Shown in pieces: positions 15,037 through 24,700 of a DNA stretch of 30,390 bases. Numbering within the stretch: the first letter of the stretch is position 1; each line of letters begins with the position of its first letter. Location of the stretch: the NCBI GenBank assembly GCA_964435085.1, contig CAYSXQ010000011.1:1-30390 (forward strand), written 5' to 3'. Origin of the DNA: UBA917 sp964435085. GTDB taxonomy: Bacteria > Patescibacteriota > Patescibacteriia > Patescibacteriales > Patescibacteriaceae. Under the pieces are notes generated by a model, which was given only the letters and a program-made list of their open reading frames with translations, had not been told where the DNA came from and did no database searches. Position numbers and translations under genes: made by a program.

Positions 15037-15750
15037 ATGCTTTTTTTATCATCAAAATATTCTTTTGTTTTAGTTTCGAAGAAAAAACTCAAAGAAGCTG
15101 TTTTGCCAATGGTAGAAACTGAGTCAGAAGTTGATGCTCAGGTAGTTAATGATGGTGGTAAACGAGCTTTTCTCAAAGTTCTTGGGCTTACCGGAGCTGG
15201 TGTCGCTGCTGCCACTTTACTTCCTAAAGACGCCCACGCTTTTGTCATGGGCAGCTCGCCGACGAGCGGTGTCGTGGGTGTCAAAGACGCTGCTAACACC
15301 AGAATAAATCCAGCGACAGAAGCAACGGTTTCCACGCTGCTCAAGACCTCAGACCTGACTTTTGATTCCGGAGCTCTTGAGGTCAAGGTTACTTCTCTGC
15401 CTGGTGCTGGCTCAAGCAGCTTTAGTGATGCTGGCGACATTGCTAGGAGCGCTCTAGTCGATGCTCAGCGTCATGTTCAGGTTGATATTTTGAGTTCAGC
15501 TTTGCCGACCGCAGCCTCTACCGAAACGACTCTGCAAACAATTTCTTTTGGTGGCTTTAAGTTTGCTATTCGTATTGCGACGGTTGGTGATATTGATTAT
15601 ATCGGAGAGGCTGCCATTGGAACTGCTACTTCTGCTGCCTCCTGGCGCATCAAGAAGGTTGATAGTAGCTCGGGCACTGTTATTACTTATGCTGGTACCG
15701 GCGTCTTTGATCAAATTTGGGATAACCGGGCTTCTTTAACCTATTCATAA
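15037..15750 (+). CDS. Tat-signal protein with phage-virion-like domain, 237 aa
   Basis: Residues 41-68 form a twin-arginine-type signal: GKRAFLKVLG, a mild hydrophobic stretch (LTGAGVAAATLL), then KDAHA before F69. The pair is KR rather than RR, a tolerated variant. The mature part resembles small phage virion proteins seen in tailed-phage structural clusters: ANTRINPATEATVSTLLKT early, then IGEAAIGTATSAASWRIKKV and FDQIWDNRASLTYS at the end. This likeness is from memory of such proteins. GGAGG is only 1 base from the ATG at 15037, too close; M25 (15109, MVETES) is an alternative start, which leaves the signal intact. The gene leads the fibre cluster that ends with tatC/tatA. Confidence 0.7.
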   Translation: MLFLSSKYSFVLVSKKKLKEAVLPMVETESEVDAQVVNDGGKRAFLKVLGLTGAGVAAATLLPKDAHAFVMGSSPTSGVVGVKDAANTRINPATEATVSTLLKTSDLTFDSGALEVKVTSLPGAGSSSFSDAGDIARSALVDAQRHVQVDILSSALPTAASTETTLQTISFGGFKFAIRIATVGDIDYIGEAAIGTATSAASWRIKKVDSSSGTVITYAGTGVFDQIWDNRASLTYS

Positions 15751-15784
15751 TAATATAGACTTGAGATATAGGATTTAACTGACG

Positions 15785-15812
15785 TGCACAATATTTAAAA
15801 ATAGTTTATAAT
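15785..15812 (+). promoter_or_regulatory. Candidate promoter for the 704-aa protein gene
   Basis: TGCACA (15785-15790), 16-base spacer, perfect TATAAT (15807-15812). The AT-rich leader of about 65 bases contains a small TTTAAC/GTTAAA hairpin and no Shine-Dalgarno before the ATG at 15885. Confidence 0.4.
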
Positions 15813-15884
15813 ATAGAAATAAAAAATAATTTAACTCAGTTAAAAAAAATTAGAACAATTTGAAATTATTAAAAATAAACATAT

Positions 15885-17999
15885 ATGGCATTTACAGCAG
15901 CCGACTGGTCAATAGACCGACAAACTGGAAATATTAGGTACACGGGGCACGACCACAATGGTGCTTCGCCTTCCTATGCAACGGTCATTGAGTTCCACCG
16001 TGCGCTCCAAGACTTTGCTGACGACGCTGGCTACGGTTCCAATGACGAGCTGGACATCACTGACACCACGCCATCCGAGCGTTCGACGGACAACATCGTC
16101 ACGCTCATTAACGGCTGGAACATTGACGACAACGCCTCTGAACACATCTACGACGGTTCCATTATCCAATCAAACGGCGCGGTTATTTACGACGGCTTCA
16201 AAGTACTTGCTCCTGCTGGAACCGCAATTCAGATTATCCAAAACGGTGCCGTCTTGTCAGACGACTGGTGGAACTATTCAGAGGGAGGCACGCACACAGG
16301 CTCAAACGATGCGGCTATTTTGACAGATAGTACCAAGTCTTGGACTGTTAATGAATGGGTCGGCTATAGAGTAAATAACACTACTGATGGAAGTTATGCT
16401 GTCATAACCTCCAACACCTCCGACACTATCACTGGCACTCTGGTTGGTGGTACGGGCAACGAATGGGACGCATCAGATGCCTATCTTATTGTTGATGGTC
16501 TAAATGGTGACTCTACTAATGGTATCTCGCACAACTTCATGCTCAAGGTGCGTACTGGCGGAGCTGATACAGATGGACGTCGACTCATCGCCACCACTCG
16601 TATGTGGGGCAGGAACTACAACGAGTTTAAGATTAACGGTTCGACCCGTGGTATCAACGTGGTCGCGCTTGCAACCGCTGACGACCTTAACAACGTTACT
16701 ACTATTGGAACTATTGCTGCGCTGACTAACATCACTAACGTCACCGCTGGCTACAACGGCATCGACGTTAACAACGACGCCAGCAATGAGTACTACTACT
16801 CCGAATGGAACAGAGACACTGCCACCATCAACCAATTATACGAAAGAGCGAAGTGGCTCACTAGAGATGGTGAAACTACCACTCTCTACGGGCTTGCCGG
16901 TGAACTCTTCCGTGGTATCACGCATGAAATCACTGTAGATGGACAGGGTGGTACCGACTTCTCTGCGGTTGAAGCTGTCTCTTGGTCTGGTGGTACGGGG
17001 CAGATGCTGGCAATCAATGATGTCAACGCTGCTACTAAGATGTGGATTCAGCTCCTAACTGGTGTGGCTCCGACCGACAACCAAACTATTACGGGTGGTA
17101 CATCAGGCGCCACTTGTCTCGTCAATGTCACCGTCACTGAAAGAACTATCTCAGTACCATTTATCGGTGCCTCCACCGGTTCATCTCTCATCGGTGCTTA
17201 CGGTATCGGTGTGGAAGCAACTGACCTGACGGCTAGTGACAAGGTCTTCGACCTCACTAATACTCTCTATCAGGCACCAAACTATGTTACCTTTAGCGTT
17301 GCTGGCTTGGTATCAGGCGACCGCGCACTGGTCGCGCCACAAGGCTACCGCTTCCAATACGACACAGAAGCCTCGGGTCCATTCGTTGTTGGCGAGACTC
17401 TTACCTTTACTTCCCCGTCTGGTACTGCTCGTCTTGCTGAACTCTATGATGGCGGTACAACTGGCTTTATGTATATTGGTGAAATGTTGACTGGCAGTGT
17501 GCCAACCGATAACTCAACCATTACTGGCGGCACTTCATCAGCTACAGCTGCTGTCAACGGCGCCGTCTCAACCGATATTGACCTCCGCCAGATGAACCTC
17601 AGCGGCGCACTTACTGGCGCAACAGTCACTTCAGTAGTTGTTCAGACTGGTACTATCCCGACCGATACTCCAAGCACGGGGACTATCAGAATCAAGCGGG
17701 CTGACGGCCAATACACACGCCATGCCTATAGCGCACGAACGACCTCGGCCTTTACTATTTCTTCCACGGACTTTTCATCAAACAACGCCGCTAACGGCGC
17801 CAATGTCTTTATAACCTATATCGACGTTGCTACTTCCTCAACCTCGGAGTCCTTTACTGGCGTCTATGCTGCAGACAGAAACCTCTTCATTCGTGTCCGT
17901 AACGGCACTGGTGGATCACCAATCAAGACATTCGAAACCACCGGTACGCTTGGTTCATCCGGAGGCTCAACTACTGCTATTAGAACTTCAGACGCATAA
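15885..17999 (+). CDS. Phage fibre-like structural protein, 704 aa
   Basis: Beta-rich protein dominated by Gly, Thr, Ser, Asn and Asp, with no signal peptide or membrane segment. The N-terminal module (about 5-105) reads DWSIDRQTGNIRYTG, EFHRALQDFADDAG, LINGWNIDDNASEHIYDGSIIQ. It recurs in the 2915-aa protein and, more distantly, in the 187-aa protein. Further shared segments are INQLYERAKWLTRDGETTT (about 315) and EASGPFVVGETLTF (about 495). The latter begins beta repeats of the type VGETLTF...SGTARLAELYDGG...GEMLTGSVPTDNSTITGG. Such modules are common in tailed-phage virion proteins. Codons are richer in G/C than the flanking AT-rich DNA. Likely an extracellular fibre or shaft component; the exact role is unknown. 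Confidence 0.7.
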   Translation: MAFTAADWSIDRQTGNIRYTGHDHNGASPSYATVIEFHRALQDFADDAGYGSNDELDITDTTPSERSTDNIVTLINGWNIDDNASEHIYDGSIIQSNGAVIYDGFKVLAPAGTAIQIIQNGAVLSDDWWNYSEGGTHTGSNDAAILTDSTKSWTVNEWVGYRVNNTTDGSYAVITSNTSDTITGTLVGGTGNEWDASDAYLIVDGLNGDSTNGISHNFMLKVRTGGADTDGRRLIATTRMWGRNYNEFKINGSTRGINVVALATADDLNNVTTIGTIAALTNITNVTAGYNGIDVNNDASNEYYYSEWNRDTATINQLYERAKWLTRDGETTTLYGLAGELFRGITHEITVDGQGGTDFSAVEAVSWSGGTGQMLAINDVNAATKMWIQLLTGVAPTDNQTITGGTSGATCLVNVTVTERTISVPFIGASTGSSLIGAYGIGVEATDLTASDKVFDLTNTLYQAPNYVTFSVAGLVSGDRALVAPQGYRFQYDTEASGPFVVGETLTFTSPSGTARLAELYDGGTTGFMYIGEMLTGSVPTDNSTITGGTSSATAAVNGAVSTDIDLRQMNLSGALTGATVTSVVVQTGTIPTDTPSTGTIRIKRADGQYTRHAYSARTTSAFTISSTDFSSNNAANGANVFITYIDVATSSTSESFTGVYAADRNLFIRVRNGTGGSPIKTFETTGTLGSSGGSTTAIRTSDA

Positions 18000-18019
18000 A
18001 AAATCAGAAGCATAAAAAT

Positions 18020-18169
18020 ATGACATTACAAGAACTTGTAAATCTTCTCTGCAACCACTTAGCATCTGTTCCTTCGACTACGCCAGTTTTATTGGACGGG
18101 AGTAAATTCTCGGTAGTTGCTAATAAAGATGATGAAAAAAATTTATTTATTGAAATCAAAAAGCTATGA
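18020..18169 (+). CDS. Small protein of unknown function, 49 aa
   Basis: ATG at 18020, 20 bases after the 704-aa gene, encoding MTLQELVNLLCNHLA...NLFIEIKKL. The first 15 residues form an amphipathic helix and the rest could make a small beta unit (VLLDGSKFSVVANKD). Its TGA overlaps the next ATG (ATGA), so it is translationally coupled to the zinc-ribbon protein. No family recognised. Confidence 0.5.
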   Translation: MTLQELVNLLCNHLASVPSTTPVLLDGSKFSVVANKDDEKNLFIEIKKL

Positions 18170-18417
18170 AAGAAAATACGCAAAAAGTAGTAAAATGTGC
18201 TCCTTGTGATAAATATTTTGGTTACTCCGAAGATAATAAGAATTGTCCTTTTTGTCATACTGAATATTCTGAGCTAGTTGAGAGGACCAAGATGGTTGAG
18301 GCATATGAGACGGTTGAGTCAGATGCTAAGGACCTGCCTGACGGCGGGCAGGGAAGAAAAGAAACTCCTAAAACTCAAAAAAAATCCTTCAAGATGTGGA
18401 AGGATGCTAAAGATTAA
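18166..18417 (+). CDS. Zinc-ribbon protein, 83 aa
   Basis: C11-A-P-C14 and C27-P-F-C30 form a four-cysteine zinc ribbon in the first 30 residues. The remainder is a charged, probably disordered Lys/Glu-rich tail (KETPKTQKKSFKMWKDAKD). It has no export signal, so it is most likely cytoplasmic. The ATGA overlap with the 49-aa gene indicates one translational unit. Its place between two giant fibre genes suggests an accessory such as a chaperone or regulator; this is inference. Confidence 0.6.
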   Translation: MKENTQKVVKCAPCDKYFGYSEDNKNCPFCHTEYSELVERTKMVEAYETVESDAKDLPDGGQGRKETPKTQKKSFKMWKDAKD

Positions 18418-18453
18418 AGCTAAGGCTGCCAGGAACAATTAATAAATTTCTAA

Positions 18454-18713
18454 TTTACTAAGCACTTCGAGTGGTCAGTAGCTTTGAAAATTGGGACTAA
18501 AGACATTAAAGTCGGTACTTCTAGCTAAGCCTATAACTTGAAAAAAAACTATTTATTAAGTAAATTTATAACAGTAACGGTAGAGATAAATTACCCAGTA
18601 AACCTACTTGTAAATTCAAGTCCTATCTACTAGTCGAGGATGAAGCTGCCGCATTTGTAGGAATTAATGAATTACTAGTAATTACATTAATATATAAAAA
18701 CAGATTATCATAA
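18454..18713 (+). pseudogene. Probable decayed small reading frames before the giant gene
   Basis: The 299-base gap 18418-18716 has no intact gene but two coding-looking fragments without proper starts. One (18454-18528) reads ...WSVALKIGTKDIKVGTSS then stops. The other (18564-18713) runs 49 codons, including GRDKLPSKPTCKFKSY and EDEAAAFVGINELL, with no ATG, GTG or TTG. The first recalls short phage virion peptides with I-G-x-x-x-I-K-V-G patterns. A 14-bp perfect palindrome AATTACTAGTAATT sits at 18670-18683, inside the second fragment and 34 bases before the giant gene's start. Confidence 0.35.
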
Positions 18714-18716
18714 GAT

Positions 18717-21700
18717 ATGGCAACTATTACCGTAGATAGAAGTATAAACGCTGATGATGCTTTTGCCATGTCTGGAGGTCTGGCTTTTGTCGCTTTGCCC
18801 AGTGGATCAGCTACTTACCAAACTCAAGCCACTGGTATCGCCACTTGGGTGACGGCTACTATTGTTTCGTCTTCCAACTGGCAGTCAGTTTGCTATGGTA
18901 ATAATATTGTCGTTGCAGTCAGCTCTACCTCGGGAACAATAGCCGCTACATCACCAGCCGGCGTGACTGCTACCTGGACACTACGCACCATGCCAGCAAC
19001 AGCTTCTTGGTACGCCGTTGCCTATGGCTTATCAAAGTTTGTGGCGGTATCTGGTGGTGCTTCAACTGCCGGTGCTTACTCTATCGACGGCGCTAAGTGG
19101 ACATCTACTGGTGCTCTGACGACTAGTGGCGATTGGCGCTGCTTAGCCTTTGGCAATGATCGTTTTGTCACGCTTTCTTATAACAGCACTAATTCTAATT
19201 ACTCAACTAACGGCACTTCTTGGACAGCTGGCGGTGCTCTTCCTGGTACTCGTAACTGGACGGCTATTACTTACGGTGAAGGTACCTTTGTAGCTGTAGC
19301 TTCGGGTAATGCCAGTGGTGCTTACTCTACTGATGGTGGTGTTACTTGGCAGGACACTACTATGCCCTCTGCCGCTAGCTGGAGCTCGATTACTTACGGC
19401 AACGGTATCTTTGTGGCTGTTGCCACTGGACCCTCTACTGCCGCTGCCTATTCTGCCGACGGTATTACTTGGTCGGCTAGCACTCTTCCTAACTCCCGTT
19501 CTTGGACTGGAGTTGCTTTTGGTAATAACCTCTTTAGTGCTATTGCTAGCGGCTCCACTACGGGTGGTGCCTATAGTTATGACGGTATTAGTTGGCTTGC
19601 TGTTACAACTTTGTCGCAAACAGTTACTTGTATTTGTCATACCCCGACTACTTGGAACTCTAATGACACCTTAGTCATTACTAACAATGCAACGGTTACA
19701 GTTAATACTGATCAAAATAAATTCTGGAACGCCATCACTTTGACTAATGGCAAACTAGCTATAACCAACAGCTCAACCTCGACCGGAATTCGCTTCACTA
19801 TGGGTCGTGTCACAGGTGCTGCTGCCGCAGCCATTACTCCTGGCTCTGGTATCGGAGATATCGAAATCACCGGAAACTGGATAGAGCTCGGTACTGGCAA
19901 TGGTTCCTCGGGACAGACTATGACCGCTCCTTTTTCAGATTATATTGCTGCCCTGTGGGTCGAGACTGGCTCAGGCACTGGCGTGTACGAGCAGTGGCTC
20001 AATGCTACTGGTTCCTACGGAGACGCTTCGCCAATTTTACTAGAAGGACTTGCTGCTGTTGGCTCGGGCAGAAGAGGTAAATTTTTTATTCAACAAGCCA
20101 ATGCTGGTCCTTATGGGCCAACCATTATTAATGGCACAGACGGTAGCATTGCGCAGAAATTAATCACCGTCACTTCAACTACTGGACTCTATGCCGGAGC
20201 GGCCATTATCGGCCCTGGTATTCCAGCCAACGCCGTTGTTAATAGAGTGATATCTTCAACCCTACTTGAGACCAACTCTGTCTCTACCACCGAGCTTTCT
20301 CCTGATTGGTCTTCTGTTGCCTATGGCAATAGTACTTATGTGGCAGTTTCCAGAACTTCTTCTAATATTGCTGCTACCAGCTCTGATGGCGTCACCTGGA
20401 CCAAGAGAACTCTGCCCTTTGTAGCCAACTGGAATAGTATTTGTTACGGCGCTACCAGTGCGCTCTTTGTAGCTGTCTGCTCGGATATCACCACAACGGG
20501 TGGTACTCAGATTGGTTCGAGGTTTTGTGCTACTTCCCCTGATGGTATCACTTGGACTAGGCGTGCTATGCCAGCGAACCAAAGCTGGAACGCTGTTGCT
20601 TCAAACGGCACTAGCTTTGTGGCTGTCGGCGGCGATGCTACTAACGCTGCTACTACAGGCGCTGCTTCTTCAACTGACGGTATCACTTGGGTGGCTGCCA
20701 CGATGGCGACATCACAGGTTTGGAACGCTGTGGCTTACGGCGGCGGTCGCTATGTCGCCGTCGGCACCGGCACGGCTACTAATTATGACGCTGATGGTGC
20801 GGGCACTTGGACTAACGGCGCTACAGTGACCAGCGCTACCTATATGGCCATTATCTATAATGGTACTATTTGGATGGTAATTTCCGGAAGCTCTACTGGT
20901 AATCAAAGCAAGGCCGACCCAACTACCGGTGCCTTCACAGCTGGCGGCGCGCTACCAAACTCAACCAGTCGTGGCGTGGCTTGGGACGGCACGAACTTTG
21001 TTGTGGTCTCTACTACTAACTCAACTCAGACTGCTCGCTCAACTAACGGCGCCTCTTGGACAACTACCACGCTAACAGGAACACAAATCGGTAGCTGGAA
21101 TGCTATTTGTGCTAACGGCACCACGCTTGTAGCCGTGTCTTCATCTTCTAACTTGCGCAGTGCTGCTATGACTTCGACTAACTCTGGTGCGGCCTGGACA
21201 GTCCAAACTGGCATGCCTCTGGATGTCTCCCTGACTTGCTATAACCCCTATGTCTCTCAGCTTACTAATACCGTACAGTTTGGTGACAATATCAACGGCA
21301 ACAAAGTTCCTAGCGGAGCTAAAGTCCGCTGCCCAAACATCATGTTTACCTCTGCTGTGCCGGTCAATATCCAAACAGCCTCCAGTATCGTCGGTGCGAA
21401 CATGGTCATGACTGCTGGTGGCTCACTGACCGCTAGCATCTGTCTCTTTGACGAGTCTTATAATACCTTTAACCAGGCGGAAATATTATCCTTAACCAAC
21501 GTTGGTTTTTCACTCCCTCCGCTGATCAATGAGTGCTACAACGTCACCTTTAACAGCGTCGGCTTTGCGCTCGAGCCTGTCAGACGATACTACACCTATT
21601 CAGCGACCATTGGTGCTGACGGCTGGTTCACTCGTGACCGACGCTACGGTGCTGGTACTACTGTCTGGAGCTATATTAATGGTGCCAGCATTACTGATTT

Positions 21701-24700
21701 TAACTACTGCGTCGGCTCACCAAAGGCACTACAATCCACAGCTTCTTCGGTTACTAGTCCTGCTGCCATGCTGGCCCTGTCCTACACCCAAAGCTCAACC
21801 TGGAGTTATGTTAGATTCTATGCACTCAACTGCGTCGCTTCCTTTCAAGATGCCTTTAACTTCACGGCTAACTTCAACAACAATACCATGGAGCATCTGG
21901 AACTCTATGGTGTAGCCCCAATGCTTGTTCAGACTTCTAGTGGTAATACCATTACCGACATCCGCATCGCCGAGGACATGTTTAATGCCTATAAGAGTTT
22001 CCCTACCTCTGGTGCTCGTATTGGCAATGACCCTAATGCTGGCGCTAGACTTCTAGATGATACTAAGTATTATCTCAAAACCAGAACCTTCTATAATTGG
22101 AATGACCGCTCTGTTTATGCTGAGGGACGAACTGTCTCGGCTACCCCCTTTATTGCTAGTCAATTTTTCCCAGCCTTTTTCGGCGCCTACAATAACGCCA
22201 CTCGCTCCGTCACTCTGACTTGGATCAGACGTGATCCAAGCTCTAGCGGCGGCGCTGGTACTACTGCTTATCAGATTTTCCGCAGTACCTCTGCTAGCTT
22301 TACGCCTAGTTCTGCTAATATGATTTTTGATACGCTCACGGTCGCTACCGTTTCCTACGTCAATGGTTTTATCGCCACCATTACCGCTACCGCATCACCA
22401 GCTAGAACCATCACCTTTGCCCAAGCCGGCAGGACAATTACTCTAGGTGGTGCTGGAGCCGGCAGCTTCACTACAGCCGGCTATGTCATCGGAGGCAGCG
22501 TCGTGGTAGCAGGAACGGTCTCTAATGATGGTACTTATACTATCTTGTCTTTCACTGCCACAGTCATCACGCTCACTACTAATCACACTAACCTAGTTAA
22601 CGAAACCGCCCCTAACGGTGCTACTTTAAATGGTGTACCACCAGTCAATGGGACTTCTTATTATTACAAACTTCGTAAGTACGACGCTATCCTCTCTGGT
22701 ATCACCAGTGCCTCTGGTACTGTAGCCCTGACCTCTCTAACTACTGCCGGTAACTTCAACACCGGTCTCGGTACTATTATTAACCTCGAGGGAACTAGTG
22801 GTCAGTACAAGATTCGCATTCCTGTCGGCTCCACCACCAACTTCTTGGCCGGTAACGTCTTTCCTGGTCTGACCCTAGCTGGCACTGGTATCGGCTCAGG
22901 GGCCAAGGTAGTCAGTCTTGATACTCCTTGGCAAATCACCGTTGACGTGGCTAACTCAGCTACCTTCGTGGGTACTACTGCTACCTTGGGACTAGCTACG
23001 GGAGCTGCCCCAAATAATAATATCTATGTCGTCGGTCCTGGTATAGCGAGACCAACCAGAGTCTCCTCGGTTACTAACTCCACTACTATTGTCGTTGACA
23101 CCGCCTTCATTGCGACTTTTTCAGCTCAGGCTATCTTCTTTGAATACGGCACTGATAGCTCTGAAGTAGAAGTTACTCCTAGCGGACCAACTACTGCAGC
23201 CTTTAACTTCCTAACCAGATCTAATGATTTCACTCATGCTAACTGGGTTAAGACGAACCTGACTGCTACTGCTGATCAGGTCAGCGGACCAAATGATATT
23301 GGTTTCGGTGTGGCGGCTGTCCCTACCGCTGATCGTCTGTTGTCCACTGGTCCTAGTGCTAGGGCAGTGCAAACTATCACTTCGTATCTGGAGATCGGCG
23401 CCAGCTATACCTTCTCTGTCTATATCAGAACTGATGCTCACCACTATGCTCAAACTGTTAGCGGTGAGCTTTCGATTAATACTACCGTCGCTACGACTGA
23501 GTCTTTTACCGCCACTGGTGTTTGGCAAAGAGTTTCGGCTGCCTTTACTGCGACAGCAGTTACCCACACCTTTACTATTCAAATGACTACGGAGGGGAGT
23601 TATATTTATGCTTCCAATGCCCAGGTTAACCAAGGCTCATCGGCACTGGTGCCGGTGACCACAACCACCGTCAAAACTGCCGTGGCAAGCGGTGGCAGAA
23701 CACTGACCTTTGCTTCTGGTATTGACGGTCTTAATACTATCACCGCATCATCTGGCGACTTCACTACTGCTCCAGCCTTTGCTATCGGTGATACGATTAT
23801 TGTCCAAAGCACTTCAGACAATGATGGCACTTATGTACTATCAGCTGTCACTGCCACTGTCCTGACAGTGACTCCTGCTCAACCCTTAGTCAGTGGCGGC
23901 GGCGCTCAAACTACTGGCTCCATCGTTGGTTCCGTTCTTGCCTCAGCTGCTCAGGAATTAAGCGCTGCCTACGCCTGGTGCCGAGCCACTGGTGGTAATA
24001 CAGCTAATCAAGGGATCGAAGTAGCACTAGCCGCCTTACCATCCGGATCATTCTGGACTGAACTATACATTGGCACCAGCTCAGGCTTTGCCCCTTCATC
24101 AATTAACCGCGTTGGCTACACCCTGAACTTGCTCGGTGCTTCAACTTCTTTTTATCTTCTGAACTCTAATAATAATTTACTCGACACTTTGGTTCAGGAG
24201 GGTTACGGTGGTTTTTCAGGTACTAGAATCTTTCTCAGAGGTTCGGCGGGCAACAAATTCCTTGATTGGACACTGGATTATAACTACGGTGCAGTGCCGA
24301 TGATTGGTGACGTTGCTAACCTCTCTAACGACAATGTCTTTGACGATTTCACCGTCAAGAACTTTAGAAACTATAACCTAACACCATTTACCTCAATTAA
24401 CGATAGTAGTGGTCTGACTCTGCAAAATATTACTATTGAGCAGGCTAATGACATCCCTTATTCACTACAGTCTCTTAATACTACGCTCAAAGGGGTGACT
24501 GGTGCCAATGCTTTTGCAGCCACTAACGCTACGACTTATCTCTTTGGTACGGCACCTTTTGCAACTGACGGTATGGCCATCGCTTATCAGGCAGTTTATG
24601 ACAATATTTTCTACGAATTATTCCATTCAGAGACCACTGGGGCACTGCATATGTTATTTAATGCTAGCTCCTCTGATGCGCCACCTTATACTATTATCTC

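Noticed and set aside
19203..19640. Minus-strand 145-aa open frame across the first propeller
   Set aside because: Repetitive Ser/Thr/Asn antisense shadow of the propeller repeats.
23211..23633. Minus-strand 140-aa open frame inside the giant gene
   Set aside because: Ser/Arg-rich composition is the antisense of the giant's coding bias. The giant frame is intact across it and carries recognisable modules.
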